A stretch of DNA of 64,000 bases from Novosphingobium meiothermophilum (GTDB taxonomy: Bacteria > Pseudomonadota > Alphaproteobacteria > Sphingomonadales > Sphingomonadaceae), in NCBI RefSeq assembly GCF_003171715.1, contig NZ_QGHL01000009.1, forward strand, positions 40,308-104,307, written 5' to 3'. The notes beneath the pieces were generated by a model. The model saw only the letters and a list, made by a program, of their open reading frames with translations, did not search any database and was not told the origin of the DNA. The translations under genes were made by a program, and so were the position numbers. Shown here in pieces: positions 8,323-17,891 of the stretch (its first letter is position 1; the number at the start of each line of letters is the position of its first letter).

Positions 8323-9453
8323 TCAGGGCTTTACCACCAGGCACGCCAGCCCGCCAGCCTTGAGCGCGGCGCAGGCCCGGTCGGCCTCGGACTGGCTGGC
8401 ATAGCCACCTGCCAGCAACCGGGTCACGCTGCCCGAAGGAAGATCGATGCGGGTGCGTCCGGCCAGTTCCGGGCGGCCCCTGACCTTGCTCCACAGCGCA
8501 TCGGCATTGCCCTTCACGCCGAAGGCGCCAAGCTGAACCCGCCAGTTGCCGCCGGACGTGGCCGGAGCAGGGGGCGATGCCAGAGCTGGCGCTGCCTTGG
8601 GAGGTTCCGGTGCCTTGGCGGCAGGAGGTTTCGGGACGCCGGTTGCGACCGAAGGTGCAGCGGCAGTTGATGGTGCAGGCGCAGGCTTTGCCTTCGCAGG
8701 CATGGCCACCGGATTGGCGAAGTCTGCACCTGCCGTCACCGGTCCTCCCGCCGCGGTCGAAGCGGGAAGGGTGGCAGGTTCAAGCGCCCGGCCCGGCGCC
8801 GTGGTGCGCAAGGGGGCGGTGGGCGCGGCTTTCACGCCAAGGTCGGCAGAGGCAAGCTGCTGTGCGCGCATGGCCTGTGCCTTCTGTTCCAGATCGGCCG
8901 CCAGCGAAACACCCATCTGGCGCTGTTCAAGCGGGATCATGTCGTCCATCGTCGCCAGCGCGCGCTTGGCCTGTTCCAGCCCGGTTGCCGCCGAACGGTT
9001 CATCAGCGCATAGGCGCGCACCCAGTCCTTGCCCACGGCATCGCCGTTGAAGTGGGCAATGCCAAGGATATACATCGCGCGCGGTTCGCCGCGTTCGGCC
9101 GATGCCTGAAGGAAGGGCAGAGCCTCGGCCTTGCGGCCATCCTGAAACATAAGCAGGCCGAGTGTATCTGCGGCCTTGATGTGGCCCGATGCGGCAGCCT
9201 TGCGGTAATAGCTTTCGGCGCGCTTCAGATCCTGCGGCACGCCCTTGCCCAGCTTGTAGGCCTGCCCAAGGTTGAACTGCGCATCGGCATCCCCCTGCGC
9301 CGCTGGACCAAGCCATTCCTTGACCGCAAGCTCATGCTCCCCGCGCGACCATGCTTCCACCCCGGCGCGCACATCGGCCAGCGCAGCAGAAGCGCAAACC
9401 GAAGCAAATGTTGCCAGCGCGATGGCTGTAGTATTCCTGAAATCCATCCACAT
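8323..9453 (-). CDS. Sel1-repeat and SPOR-domain exported protein
   Basis: A 376-residue protein with a signal peptide (residues 1 to about 26, ending ALA), Sel1/TPR-like repeats (about 35-185: DADAQFNLGQAYKLGKGVPQ, then IKAADTLGLLMFQDG and PRAMYILGIAHFNGD), a long Ala/Pro linker, and a C-terminal SPOR domain (NWRVQLGAFGV to LACLVV). SPOR domains bind denuded glycan strands at the division septum, so this is likely a periplasmic cell-envelope or division protein. ATG at 9453 or two codons later both fit; the longer frame back to 9516 would spoil the signal peptide. It is divergent from the ParA-like gene, which is followed by a second SPOR protein. Confidence 0.8.
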   Translation of the reverse strand: MWMDFRNTTAIALATFASVCASAALADVRAGVEAWSRGEHELAVKEWLGPAAQGDADAQFNLGQAYKLGKGVPQDLKRAESYYRKAAASGHIKAADTLGLLMFQDGRKAEALPFLQASAERGEPRAMYILGIAHFNGDAVGKDWVRAYALMNRSAATGLEQAKRALATMDDMIPLEQRQMGVSLAADLEQKAQAMRAQQLASADLGVKAAPTAPLRTTAPGRALEPATLPASTAAGGPVTAGADFANPVAMPAKAKPAPAPSTAAAPSVATGVPKPPAAKAPEPPKAAPALASPPAPATSGGNWRVQLGAFGVKGNADALWSKVRGRPELAGRTRIDLPSGSVTRLLAGGYASQSEADRACAALKAGGLACLVVKP

Positions 9454-9718
9454 CGGAAATACCGCCCCGATATTTGCTTCATGCTGCCAGACTGTTGCCA
9501 GAAGCTGAAAGAACACAGGTTTGCGACCCTGCGCCGAACCTGATTTCCACAGAACATAGTCAACAGTCCGTTAGCGAAGTCTTAGCGCTTCCCGGCGTCT
9601 GCGTCTTTACCCTTCTTGGCATTATCCTTGTCCCGATGCGGTGCGATCTTAACCAAAATTTCAGCCGGATCTGCGAATCCCTTCCCACACACTTGCAGCA
9701 GTCTAAGGGGTTTCGGCT

Positions 9719-10444
9719 TTGCGCGTATTGGCATTGGCATCGCAGAAGGGCGGTTCGGGCAAGACCACGCTGTCCGGGCACCTTGCCGTTCAGGCCCAGC
9801 GGGCAGGCGCAGGCCCTGTCGTGCTGATCGACATTGACCCCCAGGGTTCGCTGTCGGACTGGTGGAACGAGCGCGAGGCCGAGTTTCCGGCCTTTGCCCA
9901 CACCACCATCGCGCGCCTTGCCAGCGATCTGGCGATCCTGCGCCAGCAGGGCTTCAAGCTGGCGGTGATCGATACCCCGCCCGCTATCACCATGGCGATC
10001 CAGTCGGTGATTTCGGTGGCCGAACTGATCGTCGTGCCCACCCGGCCCAGCCCGCACGATCTGCGCGCGGTTGGCGCCACGGTCGATCTGTGCGACCGCG
10101 CCGGAAAGCCCCTGATCTTCGTGGTGAATGCCGCCACGCCCAAGGCGCGGATCACCGCCGAAGCTGCGGTTGCCCTTTCGCAGCATGGCACGGTTGCTCC
10201 CGTCACGCTGCATCACCGCACCGATTTTGCCGCCTCGATGATCGATGGCCGCACCGTCATGGAAGTCGATCCGGGCGGCAAGTCCGCGGCCGAGATCGCG
10301 GCGCTCTGGACCTATGTGTCCGAGCGGCTCGAAAAGAACTTCCGCCGCACCGTCTTTGCGGTGCCGCAGGCCGCCGCTGCCATGCCGATCCACGGTGCAG
10401 TGCGCCCTGCCGGGGGCTTTGGCCGCCGCGTCGTCGGATCCTGA
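9719..10444 (+). CDS. ParA/MinD-like ATPase
   Basis: A 241-residue P-loop ATPase with the deviant Walker A motif KGGSGKTT (residues about 10-17), Walker A' in VVLIDIDPQGSLSDWW and Walker B in LAVIDTPP. ParA-type proteins bind DNA or membrane as ATP dimers and position cargo such as chromosome origins, division proteins or pili. Start is TTG at 9719, supported by AAGGGG 8 bp upstream and by the family N-terminus. No parS-like site or classical parB is adjacent; instead a ribbon-helix-helix-like gene follows by 14 bp. Which cargo it moves cannot be read from sequence. Confidence 0.85.
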   Translation: MRVLALASQKGGSGKTTLSGHLAVQAQRAGAGPVVLIDIDPQGSLSDWWNEREAEFPAFAHTTIARLASDLAILRQQGFKLAVIDTPPAITMAIQSVISVAELIVVPTRPSPHDLRAVGATVDLCDRAGKPLIFVVNAATPKARITAEAAVALSQHGTVAPVTLHHRTDFAASMIDGRTVMEVDPGGKSAAEIAALWTYVSERLEKNFRRTVFAVPQAAAAMPIHGAVRPAGGFGRRVVGS

Positions 10445-10458
10445 TGGAGGCGCGATTG

Positions 10459-11016
10459 ATGGCTGCCGCAAAACCGCTTGCCTCGCTTTCATCAAGTCTG
10501 CTGGCCCGCAAGGGAGCGGCCCGCCCGGCCATGCGGCCGCAGCTCGCGCTTGGCGGCGATGATGCGGCCAGCCTGCTCAGCGTCAATGGCGCGGCTGCGC
10601 CTGCGCTGACCCGCGCCGATCTGGCGCTGGAGGATCTGGGCTGGAACGATTTCGGGATGGACCAGACCAGCGATCCGCACGATCCCGCCGATGCCCTTGC
10701 GTCCGAAGCCCCGTGCGAAAAGCCGGTCGTCGTCCGGCAGCAGGAAGCCCTTGCCCGCGCCATCGCGCCGTTCGAGCCATCCGCCGCGCAGGCCCCGCGC
10801 TCCAAGGGCGGCAAGGTCATCCGCTCGGCGCTTGCCGAAGGGCGCAAGGCCGCCTTCACCTTGCGGCTCGACAGCTATCGTCATCTGCGTCTGCGCCTTG
10901 CCTCCACGCTGGCAGACCGCAGCGCGCAGGCCGTCGTGACCGAGGCCCTCGACCGCTATCTTGCCGACCTTCCCGAAATCGAAGACCTCGCCCGCCGTGC
11001 GACGGCGCGCAAATGA
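10459..11016 (+). CDS. Putative ribbon-helix-helix partner of the ParA-like ATPase
   Basis: A 185-residue protein with no family I recognise over its first 120 residues, which are Ala/Pro-rich with a short acidic patch. The last 60 residues (RKAAFTLRLDSYRHLRLRLA, then DRSAQAVVTEALDRYLADLP) look like a ribbon-helix-helix fold: a basic beta strand followed by two helices, as in small centromere-binding partners of ParA. ATG at 10459 is preferred because GGAGG lies 8 bp upstream; an ATG at 10444 overlaps the parA stop. A role as the DNA-binding or cargo adaptor of the neighbouring ATPase is inference. Confidence 0.6.
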   Translation: MAAAKPLASLSSSLLARKGAARPAMRPQLALGGDDAASLLSVNGAAAPALTRADLALEDLGWNDFGMDQTSDPHDPADALASEAPCEKPVVVRQQEALARAIAPFEPSAAQAPRSKGGKVIRSALAEGRKAAFTLRLDSYRHLRLRLASTLADRSAQAVVTEALDRYLADLPEIEDLARRATARK

Positions 11017-11037
11017 TCGCGTGATGGAGCAAAGCGC

Positions 11038-12384
11038 ATGAAAACCGGTTCCTTCGCTTTCGCCCCCGGCCGCGCCTCGCGGCTGATGGTGTCAACCGCA
11101 CTTGCCCTCGGTGTTCTCACCGGTTGTGGTGTTGCCGGGGTTCGCCCCGATAAGCTGGCCACATCGGCACAGGCGGCCCTTTCCAAGGGCAGCGCGGCAG
11201 CGGCGGTCAGCCATGCCGAAAAGGCGGTTCTGGCCGATCCCCTGAACCCGGCCTACCGGGTGCTGCTGGGCAATGCCTATCTCAAGGCGGGGCGCTTCGA
11301 ATCCGCCCGCCAAGCCTATGACGAGGCAATGGAACTGGGAGAGGACAGCCACCGCACCGCGCTCAGCCTTGCGCTGGCCGATATCGCGCTTGGCTATCAT
11401 GCCGAAGCGGTCGATACGCTCGAATCCTATCGCAATTCCATTGGCGCCTCGGATTACGGGCTGGCGCTGGCCCTTGCCGGACAGACCGAAAAGGGCATCG
11501 CCGTGCTGACCCGCGCACTGCGCGATGGCGAGAACACTCCCAAGGTGCGCCAGAACCTTGCGCTTGCCTATGCGCTGAGCGGCCGCTGGCGTGAAGCGCG
11601 CACCATGGCATCCTATGATGTTCCGGCCAACGAACTGGGCGACCGGATGCAGCAGTGGGCCATGATGAGCGATCCCGAACGCACGCGTGGCCGCGTGGCC
11701 GCCCTGCTCGACGTGCCGCTGCGCGCCGATGCCGGACAGCCCGCCGCGCTGGCACTCGCCAATTTCCCTGCCACCCGCGCCCTTGCCGCAGAGGCCGCCG
11801 TGCGCGCCGAACCGGCGGCCGCGCTCGCTGAACAGGCGGTTGGCGAACTGCCTGCGGTTGCCGCGCAGCCGGTTCCCGAACCGGCGCTCGATGATTCCTC
11901 CTCGCAATCGCGGCAGACGCAACTGGCGCTGATCGATCTGCCGCCCTCGCGCCCCCAGATGCCTGCTGCCGGAGCAGTCCGGTTTGAAGCGGTGCCGGTG
12001 GTGCAGCCGCTGCGCGGGGCAAGTCAGCCTCTGGCGCAGCCTGCGGCAAAGCCCGTGGCGGGTTTCGCCCCCGCCGTGGCGGCGCGCAATGGCGGCAGTC
12101 ATCTGATCCAGCTTGGTTCGTTCGCAACGGAAGAAGGCGCCAGCCGCGCATGGCGGCACTACACCTCGCGCAACCCGGCGCTGAAGGGCTTTGCCAATGT
12201 TACCACCCGCGTGGTGGTGGATGGCCGCACCTATTGGCGCGTTCAGGCTGCGGGGTTCGGTGGCTTTGCCTCGGCCAGCGACATGTGCGGCAAGGTCAAG
12301 GCGCGGGGCGGCTCGTGTCTGGTCATGCGTGGCTCCTCGCCCGCCCAGCCTGCGGCCGGCGAAACCCGCTTCGCCAAGCGCTGA
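11038..12384 (+). CDS. TPR lipoprotein with C-terminal SPOR domain
   Basis: A 448-residue exported lipoprotein. The lipobox LTGC places the modified Cys at residue 30. TPR repeats follow (about 45-200: AEKAVLADPLNPAYRVLLGN, AGRFESARQAYDEAMEL, VRQNLALAYALSGRWREA), resembling TadD-type pilus lipoproteins, then an Ala/Pro linker (about 230-345) and a SPOR domain (HLIQLGSFATEEGASRAW to SCLVMRG). It likely sits in the outer membrane and reaches septal peptidoglycan. It is 21 bp after the RHH-like gene, so ATPase, adaptor and lipoprotein form one operon; the second SPOR protein is divergent. No tad pilus genes are in the window. Confidence 0.8.
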   Translation: MKTGSFAFAPGRASRLMVSTALALGVLTGCGVAGVRPDKLATSAQAALSKGSAAAAVSHAEKAVLADPLNPAYRVLLGNAYLKAGRFESARQAYDEAMELGEDSHRTALSLALADIALGYHAEAVDTLESYRNSIGASDYGLALALAGQTEKGIAVLTRALRDGENTPKVRQNLALAYALSGRWREARTMASYDVPANELGDRMQQWAMMSDPERTRGRVAALLDVPLRADAGQPAALALANFPATRALAAEAAVRAEPAAALAEQAVGELPAVAAQPVPEPALDDSSSQSRQTQLALIDLPPSRPQMPAAGAVRFEAVPVVQPLRGASQPLAQPAAKPVAGFAPAVAARNGGSHLIQLGSFATEEGASRAWRHYTSRNPALKGFANVTTRVVVDGRTYWRVQAAGFGGFASASDMCGKVKARGGSCLVMRGSSPAQPAAGETRFAKR

Positions 12385-12404
12385 ATCGTCGCCTGAAGCC
12401 TGTT

Positions 12405-12457
12405 GGATCGGCCGGTTCAGCCCGACCGTTGCGTGCTGCGGCAATACCGGTCGATCC
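12405..12457. terminator. Stem-loop between convergent genes
   Basis: GGATCGGCCGGT (12405-12416) pairs over 12 bp, with one G-T wobble, with ACCGGTCGATCC (12446-12457) around a 29-base loop, in the 90 bp between the SPOR lipoprotein and the convergent pyrC'. No T-run; a bidirectional terminator is likely. Confidence 0.5.
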
Positions 12458-12474
12458 GGCCCAGCCGATCAGTC

Positions 12475-13704
12475 CTAACTGATCTGCTTGCCGCCCTTGA
12501 ACAGGGCCAGCACGCGCCCTTCCACCGGCCTCCGGTCGAAGGGGGTGTTGCCCGCTGCCGCTGCCATCTTGGCCGAATTGACGATCCACGGCCGCGCCGG
12601 ATCGAGAATGGCCACATCCGCTTCGCGTCCCGGCTCCAGAACGCCTGCGGCAACGCCCAGCAGGCGCGCCGGATTGGCGGCCAGCAGGGCAAAGGCGCGG
12701 GCCATGTCGATGACGCCGTCGCGCACCAGCGTGAGCGTGAGCGGCAGAAGCGTTTCCGCGCCGGCCATGCCCGGTTCTGCATCGGCAAAAGGCAGGCGCT
12801 TGTCTTCCGGCCCGCGCGGGTCGTGCCCTGATGAGATCACGTCGATCGTGCCGTCGGCAATCGCGGCGATCACCGCCTTGCGGTCGGCTTCCTGCCGCAG
12901 CGGTGGCGAAAGGCGGCAGAACGTCCGAAAGCCCACCAGTTCCAGATCGGACAGCATGAAGTGCGCGGGTGTAACGCCTGCCGTCACCTTCAGCCCGCGC
13001 GCCTTGGCGCCGCGCACCAGATCAAGCGCGCGTGCGGTCGTCACCTGCCGGAAATGGATTTGCGCGCCCGCCAGTTCAGCCAGGGCAATGTCGCGCGCAA
13101 CCGCCAGCGCTTCGGCTTCGGCAGGCGCGCTGGGCAGGCCAAGCCGGGTGGCCACATCGCCCGCGGTGGCCACGGCATTGCCGGTTATCCCTGCATCTTC
13201 GGCATGGCACACCACCACCAGCCCCAGCATGGCGCAGTAGCGCAAGAGACGCAGCATCACGCCCGAATCCGCAATCCAGCCGCGCCCGGTGGAAACCGCC
13301 CTCGCGCCCGCATCGCGCATCAGCGCCAGTTCGGCCAGTTCCGTGCCTTCCAGCCCGCGCGTTGCTGCTGCCAGCGGGTGGACCCACAGGTCCGGTTTGC
13401 CCGATTGCGCGGCAAAACGCACGCGCGCGGGATGATCGAGCGGCGGTGACTGGTCGGGCATCAGGCCCGCTCGGGTGATGCCGCCAAAGTGGAACGCGGG
13501 CTTGTCGATGGCGAAAACGCCCAGATCTACAAGACCGGGCGCAACCACCGCGCCCTTGGCATCGAAGATTTCATCGCCGGGCTGCGGCGCAATATCGCCC
13601 AGCGCGGCGATGCGCCCGCCTTCGCAGCGCAGGGCGCCCGGCACCGGCGCGCCCTCTGCCAGAACCAGCCTGCCGCCCGTGATCGTGAGAGGCCGCGCGA
13701 TCAT
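12475..13704 (-). CDS. pyrC: Inactive-type dihydroorotase (PyrC') partner of PyrB
   Basis: A 409-residue amidohydrolase-fold protein of the dihydroorotase class normally paired with PyrB. Most residues needed for metal binding and catalysis are gone: the HxH after strand 1 reads VDLGVFAI, the later His position reads HFRQVTT, and the catalytic Asp motif (TDHAPH in active enzymes) reads SGHDPR. Only the HAED histidine remains. Such PyrC'-type proteins are known in Pseudomonas as structural subunits that stabilise aspartate carbamoyltransferase rather than enzymes. Its start overlaps the pyrB stop (ATGA), fitting a stoichiometric complex. Many databases would still call it dihydroorotase; a true PyrC is expected elsewhere. 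Confidence 0.85.
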   Translation of the reverse strand: MIARPLTITGGRLVLAEGAPVPGALRCEGGRIAALGDIAPQPGDEIFDAKGAVVAPGLVDLGVFAIDKPAFHFGGITRAGLMPDQSPPLDHPARVRFAAQSGKPDLWVHPLAAATRGLEGTELAELALMRDAGARAVSTGRGWIADSGVMLRLLRYCAMLGLVVVCHAEDAGITGNAVATAGDVATRLGLPSAPAEAEALAVARDIALAELAGAQIHFRQVTTARALDLVRGAKARGLKVTAGVTPAHFMLSDLELVGFRTFCRLSPPLRQEADRKAVIAAIADGTIDVISSGHDPRGPEDKRLPFADAEPGMAGAETLLPLTLTLVRDGVIDMARAFALLAANPARLLGVAAGVLEPGREADVAILDPARPWIVNSAKMAAAAGNTPFDRRPVEGRVLALFKGGKQIS

Positions 13705-14744
13705 GCCGCTGCTCCTGCGTCGTCCGATGCGCCTTCGCTGTTCCAGCCGGGCACGCGGCGCGCCCTGCGCGTAAGGACTTCAAGGCAGGCCATGCGGATT
13801 GCCACGCCCATTTCCACCTGCCGGGTAATAAGGCTGCGGGTGGGATGATCGGCCACCGTCGAATCGATCTCGATCCCGCGGTTCATCGGGCCGGGGTGCA
13901 TGATGAAGGCATCCGGCTCGGCACGCTCCAGCCGTTCCGGGGTCAGCCCGTAAAGGTGGCGGTATTCGCGCGGCGAGGGGATGAACTGGCCCGACATGCG
14001 TTCCTGTTGCAGGCGCAGCATCATCACCACGTTCGCCCCTTTCAGCGCCGCGTCGAAATCGAAGAATGCGGTTACGCCCATGGCTTCGATCTCGGCCGGC
14101 ATCAGGGCTGGCGGCGCGCAGACGCGCACATCCGCGCCCAGTGCAGTCAGGCTGAGGATGTTCGATCGGGCCACCCGGCTGTGCAGGATATCGCCGCAGA
14201 TCGTCACCTTCAGCCCGTTGAGGTCGGAACCTGCGGGCAGGCCCATGGCGTGGCGCATGGTCAGCGCATCAAGCAGGGCCTGCGTGGGATGCTCGTGCTG
14301 TCCGTCGCCCGCATTCAGAACCGGGCAATCCACTTTCTCCGCGATCAGCCGCACCGCGCCCGAACTGGCATGGCGGATCACGATGGCATCGGCGCGCATT
14401 GCGTTGAGCGTCATCGCCGTGTCGATCAGCGTTTCGCCCTTCTTCACGCTGCTGGTGGCCGCATGCATGTTCACCACGTCTGCGCCCAGCCGCTTGCCCG
14501 CAATCTCGAACGAAAGCAGCGTGCGGGTGGAGTTTTCGAAGAAGGCGTTGATGATTGTCAGCCCGCTCAGGAGATCGGTCTTCTTCTGGCTCTGCCGGTT
14601 CAGCGCCACCCACTGCTCCGCCTCGTCGAGCAGGTAGAGGATTTCGTGGCGCGCAAGCTGGCCGATGCCGGTCAGGTCGCGGTGCGGGAAGGCAAGGCCG
14701 CCCGCCGGGTAGCGGCCTGTCGAAGGGTGGTTCGGGCTTTGCAT
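13701..14744 (-). CDS. pyrB: Aspartate carbamoyltransferase catalytic subunit
   Basis: PyrB (347 residues) joins carbamoyl phosphate and aspartate, the committed step of pyrimidine synthesis in the cytoplasm. The carbamoyl-phosphate loop [13 protein letters not shown], the HPTQALLD motif and [12 protein letters not shown] are all present. ATG at 14744 is preferred over the frame's start at 14783 because an AGGGA lies 10 bp upstream and the residues before it do not look like PyrB. It is coupled to the inactive dihydroorotase-like gene and divergent from sppA, 130 bp away. I see no pyrR site or attenuator in that gap. Confidence 0.96.
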   Translation of the reverse strand: MQSPNHPSTGRYPAGGLAFPHRDLTGIGQLARHEILYLLDEAEQWVALNRQSQKKTDLLSGLTIINAFFENSTRTLLSFEIAGKRLGADVVNMHAATSSVKKGETLIDTAMTLNAMRADAIVIRHASSGAVRLIAEKVDCPVLNAGDGQHEHPTQALLDALTMRHAMGLPAGSDLNGLKVTICGDILHSRVARSNILSLTALGADVRVCAPPALMPAEIEAMGVTAFFDFDAALKGANVVMMLRLQQERMSGQFIPSPREYRHLYGLTPERLERAEPDAFIMHPGPMNRGIEIDSTVADHPTRSLITRQVEMGVAIRMACLEVLTRRARRVPGWNSEGASDDAGAAA

Positions 14745-14874
14745 CAGGCCCAGTTCCCTAGAGATGCGGTGCCCGCGGCTCAAGTCGTTTCCCGCGGCCC
14801 GTTACCCGCTGCCCATTCCTTGCGGGCCGTTTCCCGCTGGCATTGCGCCCCCGTCCACAATAGACATCCCGGTC

Positions 14875-16764
14875 ATGAGTTTTGCCGCATCGGTCTGGAA
14901 AGCCCTCGTCGCCATCAAGGACGGCCTTGTCCTGTTGTTCCTGCTTCTGTTCTTCGCCGCACTCTACGGCGTGCTGGCCATGCGCCCCGCGCCGGGCATG
15001 GTGCGCGAGGGCGCGCTCTATCTGCCGTTGTCGGGCGTGATCGTCGAGGAAGCAAGCACGGTTTCCCCCGCTGCCCTGCTTTCCGGCCAGACTCCCGAAC
15101 CCGAATATGTCGCCCGCGATGTGGCGCGCGCCATTGCCGCCGCCGCCGATGACAAGCGGATCAAGGCGGTCGTGCTTGATCTTGAGGCCTTCGGCGGCGG
15201 TTCCGCAGTGCACCTGTCCGAAATCGGCGCGGCCATGGACAAGGTGCGCGCCGCAAAGAAGCCGGTGCTGGTGCGCTCGCTGATCTACACCGACGATGCG
15301 ATGCAGCTTGCCGCCCATGCCGGCGAGGTCTGGGTCGATCCCATGGGCGGGGTGGCGATCACCGGGCCGGGCGGCACGCAGCTTTTCTACAAGGGCCTGA
15401 TCGACCGGCTCAAGGTAAAGGCCAACGTGTTCAAGGTGGGCACCTTCAAGAGCGCGGTTGAACCCTATCTTCTCACCGGGGTTTCGCCCGAAGCGCGCGA
15501 GGCGCTTGAGGCGGTTTATGGCGCGGTCTGGGACAACTGGCAGGCCGAAGTGAAAAAGGCGCGGCCAAAGGCCGATCTGGCCGCGGCCACTGCCGATCCC
15601 GTGGCGTGGCTTGCCGTCAGCGGCAACGATGCGGCGCAGGCCGCGCTCAAATCCGGGCTGGTCGACCGGATCGGAGACCGGATCGCCTTTGGCAAGCGTG
15701 TGGCCGAACTGGTCGGCGCGGACGCGGACGGCTCGCTTGGCAGCTTCAAGAATACTGAACTGGATGTCTATCTGGCCGACAAGGCCACCTCGCGTTCGGG
15801 CAAGGCCATTGCGGTTGTCACCGTCGCTGGCGAGATCGTGGATGGCGATGCCGGGCCGGGCATGGCTGGCGGGGACCGCATCGCCGATCTGATCGATGGC
15901 GTCACTGCATCGGATGATTACGCGGGCATGGTGCTGCGCGTTGATTCGCCGGGTGGGTCGGTGCTGGCGTCAGAGCGTATCCGCGCCGCGGTCGAGCGGG
16001 TGCGGGCCAAGGGCCTGCCGGTGGCGGTTTCGATGGGCAGCGTTGCGGCCAGTGGCGGATATTGGGTTTCCACCCCGGCGCAGCGCATCTTCGCCGAACC
16101 TTCCACCATCACCGGATCGATCGGCGTCTTTGCGGTGCTGCCCAGCTTCGAGGCGGCGCTGCCGCAGATCGGCGTGACCACCGATTCCATCCGCACCACC
16201 CCGCTTTCGGGCCAGCCCGATCTGCTGGGCGGGCTGACCCCGCAGATGTCCGCCCTGTTGCAGGCGCAGGTCGAGCAGACCTATGCCCGCTTCCTTGGCT
16301 TCGTTGCCCGTTCGCGCGGCAAGACCCCGGCCGAGATCGACCGTGTGGCGCAGGGGCGCATCTGGGATGGCGGAACCGCCCGCCAGCTTGGTCTTGTCGA
16401 TGCCTTCGGCGGGCTGGATGATGCGCTCGGCTGGGTGGCGGGCCAGGCCAAGCTGAAAAAGTGGCATGCCGATTTCATTGCTGACGAGCCTGATCCGCTT
16501 GCCGCGTTTCTGGCCAGCATCGTGAAAACCCGTGCCGCATCCGCACACCATCCGGCCGCGCGCGATCTGGTGGGCGCTCTGGCGTTGCGCCAGCAGGGGC
16601 TGGCCGCGCGGATCGAGGCGGACGTGCGGCGGCTTGTCGATGGGGCAGGAATGAGGGCCTATTGCCTCGAATGCGCGCCGCAGGCCGCGCTCGTGCGGCG
16701 CGGCGGTTCCTCTGATGATGCCGGGGTCGTGGCGCTGTTCGCGCGGCTGATGCCGGCAGGCTAG
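14875..16764 (+). CDS. sppA: Signal peptide peptidase SppA, long (67K) form
   Basis: A 629-residue membrane-anchored serine protease that degrades cleaved signal peptides. One N-terminal membrane helix (about residues 18-36) is followed by two tandem crotonase-like S49 domains. The Lys/Ser dyad is split between them as in E. coli SppA: Lys192 in GTFKSAVEPY and Ser393 in AASGGYW. ATG at 14875 gives a compact N-terminus; upstream codons back to 14764 are probably untranslated. Its end nearly abuts the convergent acyltransferase gene. Confidence 0.94.
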   Translation: MSFAASVWKALVAIKDGLVLLFLLLFFAALYGVLAMRPAPGMVREGALYLPLSGVIVEEASTVSPAALLSGQTPEPEYVARDVARAIAAAADDKRIKAVVLDLEAFGGGSAVHLSEIGAAMDKVRAAKKPVLVRSLIYTDDAMQLAAHAGEVWVDPMGGVAITGPGGTQLFYKGLIDRLKVKANVFKVGTFKSAVEPYLLTGVSPEAREALEAVYGAVWDNWQAEVKKARPKADLAAATADPVAWLAVSGNDAAQAALKSGLVDRIGDRIAFGKRVAELVGADADGSLGSFKNTELDVYLADKATSRSGKAIAVVTVAGEIVDGDAGPGMAGGDRIADLIDGVTASDDYAGMVLRVDSPGGSVLASERIRAAVERVRAKGLPVAVSMGSVAASGGYWVSTPAQRIFAEPSTITGSIGVFAVLPSFEAALPQIGVTTDSIRTTPLSGQPDLLGGLTPQMSALLQAQVEQTYARFLGFVARSRGKTPAEIDRVAQGRIWDGGTARQLGLVDAFGGLDDALGWVAGQAKLKKWHADFIADEPDPLAAFLASIVKTRAASAHHPAARDLVGALALRQQGLAARIEADVRRLVDGAGMRAYCLECAPQAALVRRGGSSDDAGVVALFARLMPAG

Positions 16765-17891
16765 GCTCCGCTCTGCGCGGTGCGGGCGCGCCACCAGCCA
16801 AGGATGGCGCGCTGGGCGGGGCGCTCGAACAGCTTGTGGCTGATGAAACCCGCCGCGATGGCCATTCCCACATAGGCCAGCATGAACCATCCCTGCCGGG
16901 CAATGTCGCGCGAACCGGCAGTGGCGTCGATCAGCAGCACCAGCGCCAGTTGCAGCGGAATGTGCCACAGATAGATGCCATAGGACGCATCGCCCAGCTT
17001 CTGGCCAAAGCGCAGGCGTCCCGTGCGGTCTGCGATATCGGCGGCCAGCGTCAGGAACAGCACGCCAAACGTCCCCGCGATGGTGGCCGCATCGCCATCG
17101 CGCCACAGGCCCTTCAGCCAGAACGCCGCCGCGATGAGCGCCAGCGCCGCCGGGACCAGCAGGGCGGGGCGCAGCCATCCCTTCAATGCCGCGCCATAGA
17201 CCGCGCAGCCAAGGAAGAAGTAGCCGATGCACGCCGTGACATCGCGGTTTGGCCCGCCTGCCAGCATCACCCCAAGGAACAGGGCGCCCAGCGCCAGCCC
17301 CGCCCCAAGCGGCGCACGCCGCACCACCGGCAGCAGCGCGAAGAACGCGAGGTAGGCAAGGATCTCGGTCGAAAGCGACCACGACGGCCCGTTGAACGAC
17401 TGATCGACCTGCCAGCCCCAGTGCTGCATCAGCGGAACCGACAGGAGGAAATGTTTCAGGTCGTTGGTGTGATAGACGAACTCGGTGCCGGTGCGCGCCG
17501 TGTAGATCGCCTGAAGCAGCGCCATCAGCACCAGCGTCAGCAGATGCAGCGGCCACAGCCGCGCGATGCGCGCAGGCCAGAACCGGCGGCGCACTTCGGG
17601 ATCGGCCAGATAGACGTGCGCAAAGACGAACCCCGATACCGCCCAGAAATACTGCACGGCAGTGTGGCCATGATCGTAGAACCAGCCCAGCATGTCATAC
17701 CATGGCTGGATCTTGCGGTTCACGTTGAAGTGGCGTTCCACCGGCGGCACGAAGAAGTGCTGGTAATGCCAGAACAGCACCATCACCGCCGCCAGCAGGC
17801 GCGACAGATCGAGCGCATGGAAGTGGCGCTTGCCAAGGCGCAGGCGCGAAAGATCGTTGGCAGTCAATGCGGTTGTGTCTTTCAGCCCCAC
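16761..17891 (-). CDS. Acyltransferase 3 family membrane protein
   Basis: About 376 residues with ten or so membrane segments. It carries the acyltransferase-3 (OafA/ExoZ-type) signature: RLLAAVMVLFWHYQHFF, RRRFWPARIARLWPLHLLTL, and DASYGIYLWHIPLQLAL. Such proteins move acyl groups across the inner membrane onto surface sugars, lipids or peptidoglycan; the acceptor cannot be read here. The start is uncertain: the GTG at 17891 overlaps the end of ubiB by 10 bp, suggesting coupling, and the longer frame to 17990 lies wholly inside ubiB. Confidence 0.78.
   Translation of the reverse strand: MGLKDTTALTANDLSRLRLGKRHFHALDLSRLLAAVMVLFWHYQHFFVPPVERHFNVNRKIQPWYDMLGWFYDHGHTAVQYFWAVSGFVFAHVYLADPEVRRRFWPARIARLWPLHLLTLVLMALLQAIYTARTGTEFVYHTNDLKHFLLSVPLMQHWGWQVDQSFNGPSWSLSTEILAYLAFFALLPVVRRAPLGAGLALGALFLGVMLAGGPNRDVTACIGYFFLGCAVYGAALKGWLRPALLVPAALALIAAAFWLKGLWRDGDAATIAGTFGVLFLTLAADIADRTGRLRFGQKLGDASYGIYLWHIPLQLALVLLIDATAGSRDIARQGWFMLAYVGMAIAAGFISHKLFERPAQRAILGWWRARTAQSGA

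Noticed and set aside
12475..13704. Calling the pyrB partner an active dihydroorotase
   Set aside because: The metal-binding HxH and the catalytic Asp are missing.
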